A model generated the notes under the pieces. That model did not search any database, was not told where the DNA came from, and saw only the letters and a program-made list of their open reading frames with translations. A stretch of DNA of 64,000 nt from assembly GCA_040752275.1 (NCBI GenBank), contig JBFMFH010000121.1:1-64000 (forward strand), read 5' to 3'. Position 1 is the stretch's first letter. Each line of letters starts with the position of its first letter. The position numbers and the translations under genes were made by a program. This DNA comes from JBFMFH01 sp040752275. Lineage in GTDB: Bacteria; Acidobacteriota; Vicinamibacteria; Vicinamibacterales; JAKQTR01. This document shows positions 52,043 through 60,951 of the stretch, piece after piece.

Positions 52043-53146
52043 TCAGGACCCGGCCCTCGGCACGAGGGTCCGGCTCCCCGAGATGGCGGCCTGGACCGCT
52101 AGGCGCTGGCGGTGCGCCTTGACGACCAGCGTCAGGATCATCGCCAGTCCGGCGAGTCCCGCCGCAAAGAGCAGGCCCTTGCTCACGGCATTCAGGTAGG
52201 CGTCCGCGCCCGCATCCAGGGACACCATGCCGAGATGGTGCAGGTAGATCGGGATGGCGACGGCACGACTCAGCACACACACGAGGATGACCACGGCTGT
52301 CACGAGCCGAATCATCACTTGGCGTACGATCTTGGTGCCGTAGGTACCGACGAAGATCCCAAAGAGCGACCCGGCGTAGAGCAGCAGTGTCAGCCGGATG
52401 TCCACCATCCCCTGCCAGGCATAGCTGAGGCAGCCGAACCCACCCATGAACATCGCGAGGTAGAGTTCCGTGCCTGCCGCAACGGCCGTTGGCACCCCGA
52501 ACAGGTAGATCATCGCCGGCACGCCCAGGAACCCGCCGACGCCGATCGTGCCCGCCATGTACCCGACCGCCAGGCCAATGATGAGGATCAACCACAGGGA
52601 CACGCGGGTCTCCGACACCCGGAAGTGGATGATCGGCGGCAGGCTGAGGTTCGATAGGACCGACGCCAGTCGCGATGCCTGTGCCTCCCGGCCCCTCAGC
52701 GTCCGCCACACTTCGTGCATGACCGAGGCCCCAACCACCGAGAGGACGGTGACGAACACGACGCTGATGTACAGATCGCCGGCGGCGCTCCCCGACGATC
52801 CTCCGTGCCCATCCCCCCCCGCGTCGAAGAGTCGCGTGTTCACCCAGACCGCGAACTGGATCCCGATGAAGCTCGTGGCGATCATGAACGCGGCCAGCCG
52901 GTGATCGACATGCCCGAGCTCGCAGTGCTTGCGCGATCCAACGAGGGCCTTGCCGAACTTGTGGGTGATGTTGCTGCCGACGGCAATGATCCCCGGGACG
53001 CCGAGGTTCATCATGCCAGGGGTCATGAAGAAGGCTCCCCCGCTGCCGATGAATCCGGAGAGGACGCCCCCAATGAAGCCCAGGGCGATCACTTGCAGTA
53101 CCGCGCTCACATCCAGCGCGATGAAGCCGTCAAGACCGGTGAGCAT
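52043..53146 (-). CDS. TauE/SafE family permease 3
   Basis: A 367-residue permease with family repeats GGVLSGFIGSGGAFFMTPGM and VGYMAGTIGVGGFLGVPAMI, about eight to nine helices and a central Gly/Ser-rich loop (about 120-130). GGAG sits seven bases before the ATG at 53146; a long in-frame extension upstream has no family support. It is the last gene of the minus-strand operon, 71 bp after the cytidylate-kinase-like gene. It probably exports sulfite or a related anion. Confidence 0.9.
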   Translation of the reverse strand: MLTGLDGFIALDVSAVLQVIALGFIGGVLSGFIGSGGAFFMTPGMMNLGVPGIIAVGSNITHKFGKALVGSRKHCELGHVDHRLAAFMIATSFIGIQFAVWVNTRLFDAGGDGHGGSSGSAAGDLYISVVFVTVLSVVGASVMHEVWRTLRGREAQASRLASVLSNLSLPPIIHFRVSETRVSLWLILIIGLAVGYMAGTIGVGGFLGVPAMIYLFGVPTAVAAGTELYLAMFMGGFGCLSYAWQGMVDIRLTLLLYAGSLFGIFVGTYGTKIVRQVMIRLVTAVVILVCVLSRAVAIPIYLHHLGMVSLDAGADAYLNAVSKGLLFAAGLAGLAMILTLVVKAHRQRLAVQAAISGSRTLVPRAGS

Positions 53147-53217
53147 GGGAGGTTCTCCAAGCGCATCCGCAATCCTGGCCCGGGTGAGTGCCGTCGCACC
53201 ATGCGCCGGGCCGTCGA

Positions 53218-54732
53218 TTAGTCGAACCGCAACAGCCGTGCCAACAGACCCAGCACCGATCCGAACATCCAGGCGAAGATCGGCGTTCCGATCGCCAGGG
53301 CGCCCATGGCGAGTATCCGATCGAACCGGCCATCTCCTGCCGCGATGAAGCGGATGATCGGCTCCTGATTCGTGAACACCACGAGATAGACGAGCGCCAC
53401 CGCGAGACCTCCCGTCACCAGCTTGGCCGCTTCGGGCAGGCCAACATGCAGCCGGCGCTTGAGATCGTCCACGCCGACCACGGGCACGCCGAGGCGGTCC
53501 GCCAACGCCGTCTGCAGCTCGCGCGCGAGCCTGCCCCGGACCACATCGGGCTTGTCCTTGAAGACGTTCCCGACAACGACGAGACAATGCCGCGCCTGGG
53601 GTTCGAGCGCGACGGGCAGGAGATCGGCCGCAACCACCTTGGCTTCACCCGGTCGCCCGCGTCCGAGTAAGGCGTCGAGGGTGGCCTCAATGTCTTCATC
53701 GTCCGACCCGATCGCGGCGGCGCCGTTCTCACCGTCGAAGACGACGCCGCCATCGTCCTCAACGCCGGGCTGTCGGGCCGAGCGGGCCCGCACGGCCACG
53801 GTCCGCATCTCGGCAGCTCCTGGCTCCGGGGAGGCCTTCAACAGCTCCACCGAGGCGTCCCACCGCTCCGCCAGATCCGCGATGTGGGGGAATGCGTCCG
53901 ACGATGGCGAGAAGTGCTCGTCGATCCACAGCAGACTGGTGGCGGCAATGGCGGTGTGAAGCTCCCTGACGCCCTCGAGGCCCTCGAGTACCCGAGGAAC
54001 GTCCGGAGCGATGCTCGCCTGCTGTGGCAGGTGCTTGACACTCAGCACGCCGTTGTGGGCGGTGATGACGACGTCGGCCTGCGCCGTCCTGGGGTCCACA
54101 CCCAGGCGCACCCGGGCCCGCGCGGCCAGCAGGAGATCACGAAGACGCAGCGTCGATGCCGGAGTGGGCTTGAACTCCGGAAGCTCAGACACGGCGCAGA
54201 CGGCGGTCGCGGCGTTTGACACCGCCATGTGTTCGAGGTTGATGATCAGGTCGTAGTGGGAGGGATCGGACCAGTCGACCCCGTAGAGGAAATCGACCCA
54301 GCGCGCGCGATCAGCGTCTACGCCGCGGATGTACTTCTTGGCCTGTTCCCTGGAGATGTTCATCCGCGCCATGGCGGCCTTGATCCGGAATTCCTGATCG
54401 GCGTTCACCCGCACGCGAAGGACGTGCGTGACACCCGGCAGCAGGAGGTGCGCCGCATGGCCGTGATACACGAGGTTGCCGGACAGGGCGCGCTCCCCCA
54501 GGGTGGCGGTGATGGCCGCCAGGTACATCTCGCGCTCGCGGGCGAAACCCCGGAACGTGGCCGGCGCCTTGACCATGGCGGCCTTCAGACGCGAGACGGG
54601 CACGCCGAACTTGCGTGCCGCCTCGCCCAACACCTCGGACTCGGTGCAGTCGCATCCGAGCTTCTTGGCGAGTTCCTCGGCGAGCAGGCGTCCGCCGCTG
54701 AAGGTGCCCCGGGAAATGGTCACGATAGGCAT
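53218..54732 (-). CDS. cytidylate-kinase-like protein 1 fused to BON-like and membrane segments
   Basis: A 504-residue mosaic. The N-terminal 200 residues are of the Cytidylate_kin_2 type, starting MPIVTISRGTFSGGRLLAEE. The P-loop position has Arg where Walker A has Lys. VYHGHAAHLLL, RWVDFLYGVDW and HYDLIINLEHMAV follow. A BON-like segment comes next (about 205-270; VITAHNGVLSVKHLP), then an uncharacterised middle, a second alpha/beta stretch (LLPVALEPQARHCLVVVGNV) and two C-terminal helices (GGLAVALVYLVVFTN, LAIGTPIFAWMFGSVLGLL). It therefore looks membrane-tethered. GAGG is ten bases before the ATG. It sits between hppA and tauE3; the substrate is unknown. Confidence 0.75.
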   Translation of the reverse strand: MPIVTISRGTFSGGRLLAEELAKKLGCDCTESEVLGEAARKFGVPVSRLKAAMVKAPATFRGFAREREMYLAAITATLGERALSGNLVYHGHAAHLLLPGVTHVLRVRVNADQEFRIKAAMARMNISREQAKKYIRGVDADRARWVDFLYGVDWSDPSHYDLIINLEHMAVSNAATAVCAVSELPEFKPTPASTLRLRDLLLAARARVRLGVDPRTAQADVVITAHNGVLSVKHLPQQASIAPDVPRVLEGLEGVRELHTAIAATSLLWIDEHFSPSSDAFPHIADLAERWDASVELLKASPEPGAAEMRTVAVRARSARQPGVEDDGGVVFDGENGAAAIGSDDEDIEATLDALLGRGRPGEAKVVAADLLPVALEPQARHCLVVVGNVFKDKPDVVRGRLARELQTALADRLGVPVVGVDDLKRRLHVGLPEAAKLVTGGLAVALVYLVVFTNQEPIIRFIAAGDGRFDRILAMGALAIGTPIFAWMFGSVLGLLARLLRFD

Positions 54733-55066
54733 CGCGATGTCACCTCGTCCGGCCGAGCCGAAGCTCGGCACCGGGGGCGGGCATCACGGGGGCCGAGACA
54801 CGCAGGGGGCAACGCGCGGCGGGCGACCGACCCGCATGGCGCCGAACGGGCCGCCTCCATGGACACGCCCGATCCGTCGTCTCCGGACGGCGGAGTTGGC
54901 TACCGCGGCCGGGTCGAGCGCGCCCTACCGCAGAGCAGAGACCGGGGCTTCGGATCCGGCGCATCCCAAGCCCGGCGCTCTCCGGCGCTCAGGTGAGTCG
55001 ACCACGCGCCGAGAGCAAGGCCTGCGGCCCTGGGGCGAACAAGGCCAACACACGTGAGCTCCATGG
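54733..55066. other. 334-bp gap between hppA and the cytidylate-kinase-like gene
   Basis: No gene was recognised. Near the left end is a very stable hairpin with a UUCG tetraloop on the transcribed strand, listed separately. The rest is GC-rich without a clear promoter; short GAGCGCCGG direct repeats occur around 54975-54995. Confidence 0.6.
54752..54769 (-). other. UUCG-tetraloop hairpin upstream of cytidylate-kinase-like gene 1
   Basis: Read on the minus strand, GCCGAGC-TTCG-GCTCGGC forms a perfect 7-bp stem closed by C(UUCG)G, one of the most stable RNA tetraloops. It ends 20 bases before the ATG and just before the GAGG ribosome site. There is no U-tract, so a 5'-leader stabiliser or processing barrier is as likely as a terminator for the upstream hppA transcript. 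Confidence 0.6.
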
Positions 55067-57283
55067 TCAGTTCCCGAAGTGAATCGCGTACAGGATCGGC
55101 GCCAGAATCATTGCGACGACGCTGATGAGCTTGATCAGGATGTTGAGCGACGGCCCTGACGTGTCCTTGAACGGGTCACCCACGGTGTCGCCCGTGACCG
55201 TCGCCTTGTGCATGGCGTCATAGGCCTCGCCGTAGGTCTTGAGCCCCTCTTCCTTGACCTGCTTCTTCGAGTTGTCCCAGGCCCCGCCCGCGTTCGCCTG
55301 GAAGATCGCCAGGCACACGCCCGAGATCGTGACGCCGACCAGGAGGCCACCGAGCATGTCGGGCGAATAGAGCCCGACCGCGAGCGGCGCGAGGAGCGCC
55401 ATCAGCCCCGGTGCCACCATCTTCTTGATGGCCGCCGCCGTGGCGATGTCCACGCAGTGCGCGTACTCCGCCTTGCCGTCGGCCTTGCGGATGACCTCTT
55501 GCTCCTCGGCCGTGGGCTCGCGCTCTTCGGATTCGGCCCGCCGGGCCGCCGTCAGGGCGGGCCGGAGTTCCGGGATGTCACGGAACTGCCGCCGCACTTC
55601 CTGAATCATGTCCTGTGCCGCCTTGCCGACGGCCACCATGGCCATCGCTGAGAAACGGAACGGCAGCATGCAGCCGAGGAGTAGTCCGACGAGGACGTAG
55701 GGGTTGGCCGCATCCATGTCGACCCTCCCGTGCATCTTCGTGAGGAACGCGGCCGTCAGGGCCAGCGCGGTGAGCGCCGCCGACCCGATGGCGAAGCCCT
55801 TGCCGATGGCGGCCGTCGTGTTGCCCACGGCATCGAGCTTGTCGGTGCGCGCCCGGATGTCACGCCCGAGGCGCGACATCTCGGCGACGCCGCCGGCGTT
55901 GTCCGCAATCGGACCGTACGCGTCGGTTGCCAGCTGGATGGCCAGCGTCGAGAGCATGCCGACGCCCGCCAGCGCGATCCCGTAGAGGCCCGCGAACTCG
56001 TAGGCCACGATGATCGACAGGCCGATGACGATGATGGGCAGTGTCGTGGAATTCATGCCGACGGCGAGGCCCTGGATGATGGTGGTGGCGGGCCCGGTCT
56101 TCGACGCCTCGACGATCGTCTTCACGGGCCCCTTGAAGGTAGCCGTGTAGTACTCGGTAATGAGTCCGACGGCGATCCCGGCGACCAGGCCGCCGACCAC
56201 GGCGAGCATGACACCCCACCAGCTGTACGTATAGGTCTGCCCCGTGATGATGTCGGGTACCTGCACGCCGCCGACGGGAATCATCCAGCGGATGGCGAAG
56301 ACGGTACCGATCACCATGAGGATGCCGGCTCCGAAGGTGCCGCGGTTGAGGCCGTCCTGAGGATTGCCGCCTTCTCTGGTTCGCACGAAGAGGAAGCCGA
56401 TGATGGATGCCATGATGCCGATCAGGGCGACCATGAGAGGCAGGTAGACGGCGTTGAGGCCGATGGCCGGATTGACGGCGGTCAGACCCTGGACCCAGGC
56501 GACGCCGAGGATCATCGCAGACACAATGGCGCCCACGTAGGATTCGAACAGATCGGCGCCCATCCCGGCAACGTCACCCACGTTGTCGCCCACGTTGTCG
56601 GCGATGGTCGCCGGATTGAGCGGGTGATCCTCGGGGATGCCGGCCTCGACCTTGCCGACCAGATCCGCGCCGACATCAGCGGCCTTGGTGTAGATGCCGC
56701 CGCCCACGCGGGCGAAGAGCGCGATGGACGAGGCGCCCAGCGAGAAACCCGACAGGTTGTTGAGCACCAGCATCATCACCTTCTCGCTCGTCAGCGAGTC
56801 GGGGTACATCTGGGTGTACACGAAGAAGAGGGAGCCCAAGCCGAGCAGTGCCAAGCCCACCACGGACAGGCCCATCACCGAGCCGCCGCCGAAGGCCACC
56901 ATCAAGGCGTCGTTCAAGCCCTTGCGTGCCGCACTGGCCGTCCTCGTGTTCGCCGCCGTGGCGGTCTTCATGCCGAAGAACCCGGCCAGCGCCGAGCAGA
57001 TGGCTCCCAGCACAAAGGACAGCGCGATGAACGCGTTGGTGTCCTCGGACACGAAGTAGTTCGAGATGCCGAGCAGCACCGCAACCGCCAGGACGAACCA
57101 GGCGAGAAACTGGTACTCCCGCCTGAGGAACGCCATGGCGCCGTCCCCAATCCACGATCCGATCATCTTCATCCGGTCCGTGCCGGGATCCTGGCGCCTC
57201 ACCCAGGCCGCACGCATGTACGCGTAGATCAACGCCAGAATCGCCACAACAGGCACGACGATCACAAGGTTCTTCGGCTCCAC
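55067..57283 (-). CDS. hppA: membrane-bound ion-translocating pyrophosphatase
   Basis: Integral membrane PPase of 738 residues with about 16 helices, coupling PPi hydrolysis to H+ or Na+ export. Catalytic motifs are present: DVGADLVGKVEAGIPEDHPL (substrate/Mg site), TIADNVGDNVGD and ADNAGGVAEM. The stretch GNTTAAIGKGFAIGSAAL has Ala at the position that is Lys in K+-independent enzymes, so a K+-dependent type is expected. Ion choice is not settled here. The start is GTG with GGAGG six bases upstream. It follows the cytidylate-kinase-like gene by 36 bp. In a sulfate reducer it can conserve energy from the PPi released by Sat. Confidence 0.95.
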   Translation of the reverse strand: MEPKNLVIVVPVVAILALIYAYMRAAWVRRQDPGTDRMKMIGSWIGDGAMAFLRREYQFLAWFVLAVAVLLGISNYFVSEDTNAFIALSFVLGAICSALAGFFGMKTATAANTRTASAARKGLNDALMVAFGGGSVMGLSVVGLALLGLGSLFFVYTQMYPDSLTSEKVMMLVLNNLSGFSLGASSIALFARVGGGIYTKAADVGADLVGKVEAGIPEDHPLNPATIADNVGDNVGDVAGMGADLFESYVGAIVSAMILGVAWVQGLTAVNPAIGLNAVYLPLMVALIGIMASIIGFLFVRTREGGNPQDGLNRGTFGAGILMVIGTVFAIRWMIPVGGVQVPDIITGQTYTYSWWGVMLAVVGGLVAGIAVGLITEYYTATFKGPVKTIVEASKTGPATTIIQGLAVGMNSTTLPIIVIGLSIIVAYEFAGLYGIALAGVGMLSTLAIQLATDAYGPIADNAGGVAEMSRLGRDIRARTDKLDAVGNTTAAIGKGFAIGSAALTALALTAAFLTKMHGRVDMDAANPYVLVGLLLGCMLPFRFSAMAMVAVGKAAQDMIQEVRRQFRDIPELRPALTAARRAESEEREPTAEEQEVIRKADGKAEYAHCVDIATAAAIKKMVAPGLMALLAPLAVGLYSPDMLGGLLVGVTISGVCLAIFQANAGGAWDNSKKQVKEEGLKTYGEAYDAMHKATVTGDTVGDPFKDTSGPSLNILIKLISVVAMILAPILYAIHFGN

Positions 57284-57319
57284 CGTCTACCTCCTCTGTC
57301 CAGCGCAAAGATAGAGATT

Positions 57320-58126
57320 CTACACCCGGATCTCCGTGAACATCTGCAACTCGACCTCCGTCACGCCCGACACCCGCCTGACCACGCCCTCAACGTCCTT
57401 CAGCTGATCGCGGTCCGACAGCTTGCCCGAAATCGTCACCGCACCGGCATGGGCCGCGACGTCCACTTCGAGGCCGCTGGTTTCCGGGGTGACCGCCAGG
57501 TTGGCGCGGACACGGCTCGCCAGGGCCAGGTCTTCCATCGCCGCCCGCGACTGCGCCGTCTCCCTGAAGCTGTCGAGCCGGGCCATGGCCGCGATGATCT
57601 CGCAGGCCTGCGGCACATCCAGCTGTTCGAGGTTGAGGACCAAATCGTAGTGGGCCGCGTCACCCCAGTCGACGCCGTACAGGTACTGGGTCCACCGCTG
57701 GCGGTCCTGGTCCATTCGCTGGATGTAGGTCAGGGCATCGTCCTGGTTCAGCTTGAGGCGATCCTGCACGGCCCTGACACGCATACTCATGGGTGCGATG
57801 ATCCGTGTGCGCATCACGTGACCGACGCCGCGCAACAGAAGGTGCCCGGCGTTGCCGTGGTAGATCGCATTGCCCTGGCTCACCTCGACCGTGAGCGCGG
57901 CCTGGATGAGCGTCAGGTACACGTACTTCGTGTGTTTGAAGCGATCCCAGAATGTCGGCGGCTTCTCCAGGGCGTTGCGGATCTCGGCCTGTGAGACGCC
58001 ATAGGCCGCCGCCTTCTCGACGATCACCTCGCGGTCGATGCACCGGTACCCCAGGCGGGCAGCCGCGCACTCGGCCAGCATCTTCCCGCCGCTGAACGAC
58101 CCTCTCGAGATGGTGATGACTGCCAT
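57320..58126 (-). CDS. cytidylate-kinase-like protein 2 with C-terminal BON domain
   Basis: A 268-residue protein. The Cytidylate_kin_2-like domain (1-190) starts MAVITISRGSFSGGKMLAEC, with a Walker-A-like GSFSGGK. IYHGNAGHLLLRGVGHVMR, RWTQYLYGVDW and HYDLVLNLEQLDV follow. The C-terminal BON domain (about 200-268) shows VDVAAHAGAVTISGKLSDRD and VRRVSGVTEVELQ. It lacks the membrane tail of its paralog at 53218. The ATG at 58126 has GGAG ten bases upstream. It lies between the third dikinase-like gene and hppA. A signalling or nucleotide-binding role is more likely than CMP kinase, because neither paralog has an intact lid or Walker set; this is inference. Confidence 0.75.
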   Translation of the reverse strand: MAVITISRGSFSGGKMLAECAAARLGYRCIDREVIVEKAAAYGVSQAEIRNALEKPPTFWDRFKHTKYVYLTLIQAALTVEVSQGNAIYHGNAGHLLLRGVGHVMRTRIIAPMSMRVRAVQDRLKLNQDDALTYIQRMDQDRQRWTQYLYGVDWGDAAHYDLVLNLEQLDVPQACEIIAAMARLDSFRETAQSRAAMEDLALASRVRANLAVTPETSGLEVDVAAHAGAVTISGKLSDRDQLKDVEGVVRRVSGVTEVELQMFTEIRV

Positions 58127-58162
58127 CGCCGCTGTTCTCCTTCGCACTCCGTCCCAACCACA

Positions 58163-60748
58163 CTATGGCCCCGATGCCACGTCCGCCTGGTGCGGTCCGG
58201 CCTGTCGCGCGCCGGCTTGGCCGGTGTCAAACGAGTAGTTGCCGGCCAGGAACTGCTCGACGTACCACCGCACCGCGTCGTGCCCGGTCATGTACATGTC
58301 GAGCTGGCTCGCACAGGCCATGAGGCGCCCCAGCAGATCCAGCCGCGATTCGGTGTCCCGGGCGGGCGCCTTCTTGAACCAGGCGTTGACGACGTCGCCA
58401 CGACGGTCCGCGTGGAAGCCGAGCTTCGAGAGGCAGGCGTCCAGGAAGCAGGCTCGCAGGTTCCGCCGGGCGCGTGTGGCCCCACCACCCGCGAAGCGGA
58501 ACGAGATGTAGTTCTGTCCCGGCACCTCGGAGACATACGCATCAACCAGCGTGAAGTGATACGCGAGCCTCGAGTTCAGGTTCATGTACTCCCGGCTCAC
58601 CAGCAGGTAGCTCTTCTCGCCCAGCGCCCGCGTCGCCCCCATGGACGCCGACAGGCTGCCGGCCATGACCGAGGCCAGACCGCTGAAGCTGGCGCGCATG
58701 CCGCGATTCCAGTCGACGCTTGGGTGGGTCATCCCTCGCCAGATGGCCTGGAATGGCCGGCAGACAATCTGGGACGGGCGCACGACATCGGCCTCCGGAC
58801 CGTCGGCCTCCATCCCGCCCCCGAGGTCCAGGACATGCAGATTGACGGGCGTCGGCGCCAGCAGGCGGCTGGCCCGATGCGCGCCGCGCTGAAGGGCCGC
58901 GTCATTAAGCGCAAACATGCCCTGGATGGCCTTCTCGTGGCAGAACCGCAGCACATCGTGGGCGCTTCGGCACCCCGCCGGGCGGAAATTCCACGCCGAT
59001 GGCTCCAACAACCGCAGCGAGAGGAGCCGGCGCGTCAGCGGATCCCCACCGGCCTCGCCATAACGATCAGCCACAGCCGAGGCCGGACCGGCCGCCGGAG
59101 GCCAGAGCGTCCCGGCGTAGACTCGGGCCTGCCCGGCGTCGAGGCTCACGGCCTCGCCGTTCCGAACCCGATCGAGGGCACCCGCCATCTCAAACGCGGA
59201 TGGCACCTTGAACTCACGCAACAGCGCGGCGCCATGGCCAGTCACGTTGCCCCATTCGGCCACCAGGCCGGCCAGCCGTGGCAGCACCTTCACGATCTCC
59301 GGCGTCGGCTGCCGCAGAAAGACGACAGATCCATGCGGCGTCTGGCCGAGCCGGCTGGCCTCATCGGCGACGAATGCCGGTCCGGATGTCCGCCCTGGGA
59401 AGACGGCCCGCCCTCCGGCCATGAGGGCTTCCTGCTGGACGCGACGGCGCACGGCCGTGTCACGATCGACGAGGGCGAGCGGCCGCGCCTGCAGGATCCA
59501 GATCTTGTCGGCCTCGTCGATCGCCCACTCGATGTCCTGAGGCTTGCCCGTGTGACGCTCGATCGCCAGCGCCCACAGCGCGAGGCCCGCGGCGTCTTGG
59601 TCGCTCAGGCTCGGGCGCTCTCGCTCAGCCGGACCCAGCGGCTCCCGTACGACACGGCCATCGCTCGTCGCCACCGCCCGGTCACGTTTGGCGGCGACGC
59701 GACCCTCGACAATCCGGTGCGGCCTGCTGCGAAAGATGACGAAGAGGTCGGACGGAGCCACTCCACTGGCGATATCCAGGGCTAGCCCCCAGGTCGCGCT
59801 GATCAGGAGGGTGCCGGATCCAGGATCCCGTGGATCGCGTGTGTACAGAATGCCGGCGGACCGCGCCCGGATGACCGGCAGCACGAGCACCGCCATCGGC
59901 GTGTCGACCTCGGCGAGGCCGGTGGCCAGACGGTACGACAGGGCTCGCTCGCTGAACCGGCTCGCCACGACCTCGCGGTAGGCCTGAACCACCTGATGCG
60001 CCGGAGTGTTGATCCGGCTGTTGAACTGCCCGGCGAACGTCCGGCTTCCACCCTCGCCCACTGCACTCGACCTGACGGCCAACCCCAGTCCGTGCGATTG
60101 CAGCACGGCGGCGCGCTCCGCCAGCGCCACTTCGACGGCACGCGGGACGGGCGCGTTCAGAACCGTGTCTGTCAGCTCCCTCGACATCCGGCCCAGACCC
60201 TCCAGGTCGTCCGGATCCCACCGGCGTTCGGCGTTGCGGATCCGCTTCCAGTACGGCAGGCCGAAAAACTGACGATACGCCTCCGTGGTCAGCACATAGC
60301 CATCGGGCACCGGCGCCCCGACCTTGTTCCGGGCCTCGCCGAGCGCCGCCGCCTTGTCCCCGACCTCGGCCGCTTCTGCCAGCCCAATCTCGGACATCCG
60401 AACGGCGAGGCGCGGCATCACGCGTCCCTGGCGCTGAGCCAGGTACTGTTCGACCTCCTGTCGCTGCTGCCGAACGGCGGCCTCGAGCCTGGGGTAGGGC
60501 CGGCCTTCGAGTGCCGACAGGGCGGAGATGGCCCCCCGGACCTTCTCGAAGACCGCGCCGACACGGTTCCCCAGCACATCAAGGCGCGGGGGTACATAGA
60601 GCGAGTCCTCCTGGATGCCGGCCAGCAGCTCGAGGGCCTCGTTGTTGAGTGCGATCACCTTGCGCCAGTTCTCGTACGTGTGCTGCAGCCGCGCCTCCGG
60701 TGGCGCGTCCCGCGTCTCGACCGCTTGTCTCCGCCTCCGAAACTGCAT
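58163..60748 (-). CDS. PEP/pyruvate-dikinase-like protein 3 with novel C-terminal domain
   Basis: An 861-residue paralog of the two plus-strand proteins. The N-terminal signature is ALNNEALELLAGIQEDS (about 33-49). The ATP-binding domain has VGDKAAALGEARNKVGAPVP, VRSSAVGEGGSRTFAGQF (from 225; the usual acidic pair is altered to EGG) and PQDIEWAIDEADKIWILQAR. The swivel has H505 in NVTGHGAALLREFKVP. The C-terminal domain has CRSAHDVLRFCHEKA (C593, H597, D598, R601, H604, E605), LDLGGG and LAYHFTLVDAY. The ATG at 60748 is supported by family alignment; its ribosome site is weak. It lies 20 bp after a tiny membrane gene. Confidence 0.85.
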   Translation of the reverse strand: MQFRRRRQAVETRDAPPEARLQHTYENWRKVIALNNEALELLAGIQEDSLYVPPRLDVLGNRVGAVFEKVRGAISALSALEGRPYPRLEAAVRQQRQEVEQYLAQRQGRVMPRLAVRMSEIGLAEAAEVGDKAAALGEARNKVGAPVPDGYVLTTEAYRQFFGLPYWKRIRNAERRWDPDDLEGLGRMSRELTDTVLNAPVPRAVEVALAERAAVLQSHGLGLAVRSSAVGEGGSRTFAGQFNSRINTPAHQVVQAYREVVASRFSERALSYRLATGLAEVDTPMAVLVLPVIRARSAGILYTRDPRDPGSGTLLISATWGLALDIASGVAPSDLFVIFRSRPHRIVEGRVAAKRDRAVATSDGRVVREPLGPAERERPSLSDQDAAGLALWALAIERHTGKPQDIEWAIDEADKIWILQARPLALVDRDTAVRRRVQQEALMAGGRAVFPGRTSGPAFVADEASRLGQTPHGSVVFLRQPTPEIVKVLPRLAGLVAEWGNVTGHGAALLREFKVPSAFEMAGALDRVRNGEAVSLDAGQARVYAGTLWPPAAGPASAVADRYGEAGGDPLTRRLLSLRLLEPSAWNFRPAGCRSAHDVLRFCHEKAIQGMFALNDAALQRGAHRASRLLAPTPVNLHVLDLGGGMEADGPEADVVRPSQIVCRPFQAIWRGMTHPSVDWNRGMRASFSGLASVMAGSLSASMGATRALGEKSYLLVSREYMNLNSRLAYHFTLVDAYVSEVPGQNYISFRFAGGGATRARRNLRACFLDACLSKLGFHADRRGDVVNAWFKKAPARDTESRLDLLGRLMACASQLDMYMTGHDAVRWYVEQFLAGNYSFDTGQAGARQAGPHQADVASGP

Positions 60749-60768
60749 CGTCGTCGCACGACCTCTGC

Positions 60769-60927
60769 CTACGTCCCCGGCCGCACCCAGCTGCTCAGCC
60801 AGCCGAGCGCCACGAGCAGAACGACCCCCAGGATGAGGCAGCCAGCCACGAGCGCCTTCTCGATGTCCAGCAGCGGCTCCTCTTCCATCCGGGAGAGTTC
60901 CTCTGCCAGCTTCGGTTGTTCCGCCAT
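60769..60927 (-). CDS. 52-residue single-pass membrane protein
   Basis: A small gene. The product starts MAEQPKLAEELSRMEEEPLL, an acidic amphipathic segment, continues with one strong transmembrane helix (KALVAGCLILGVVLLVALGW) and ends SSWVRPGT. GGAG lies seven bases before the ATG, within GGGAGGCGGAGG. It fits exactly in the 203-bp space between yeiH and the third dikinase-like gene, in the same direction. The organised layout (acidic head, helix, short positive tail) and the good ribosome site favour a real gene. It may be a small subunit of the YeiH-type transporter or an anchor for the dikinase-like protein. Confidence 0.7.
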   Translation of the reverse strand: MAEQPKLAEELSRMEEEPLLDIEKALVAGCLILGVVLLVALGWLSSWVRPGT

Positions 60928-60951
60928 CCTCCGCCTCCCTCGGGCGGTCGG

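Noticed and set aside
55730..57994. A 754-codon plus-strand frame opposite hppA and the cytidylate-kinase-like gene
   Set aside because: His/Gln/Arg-rich composition typical of reverse-strand shadows; the opposite strand encodes an unmistakable PPase.
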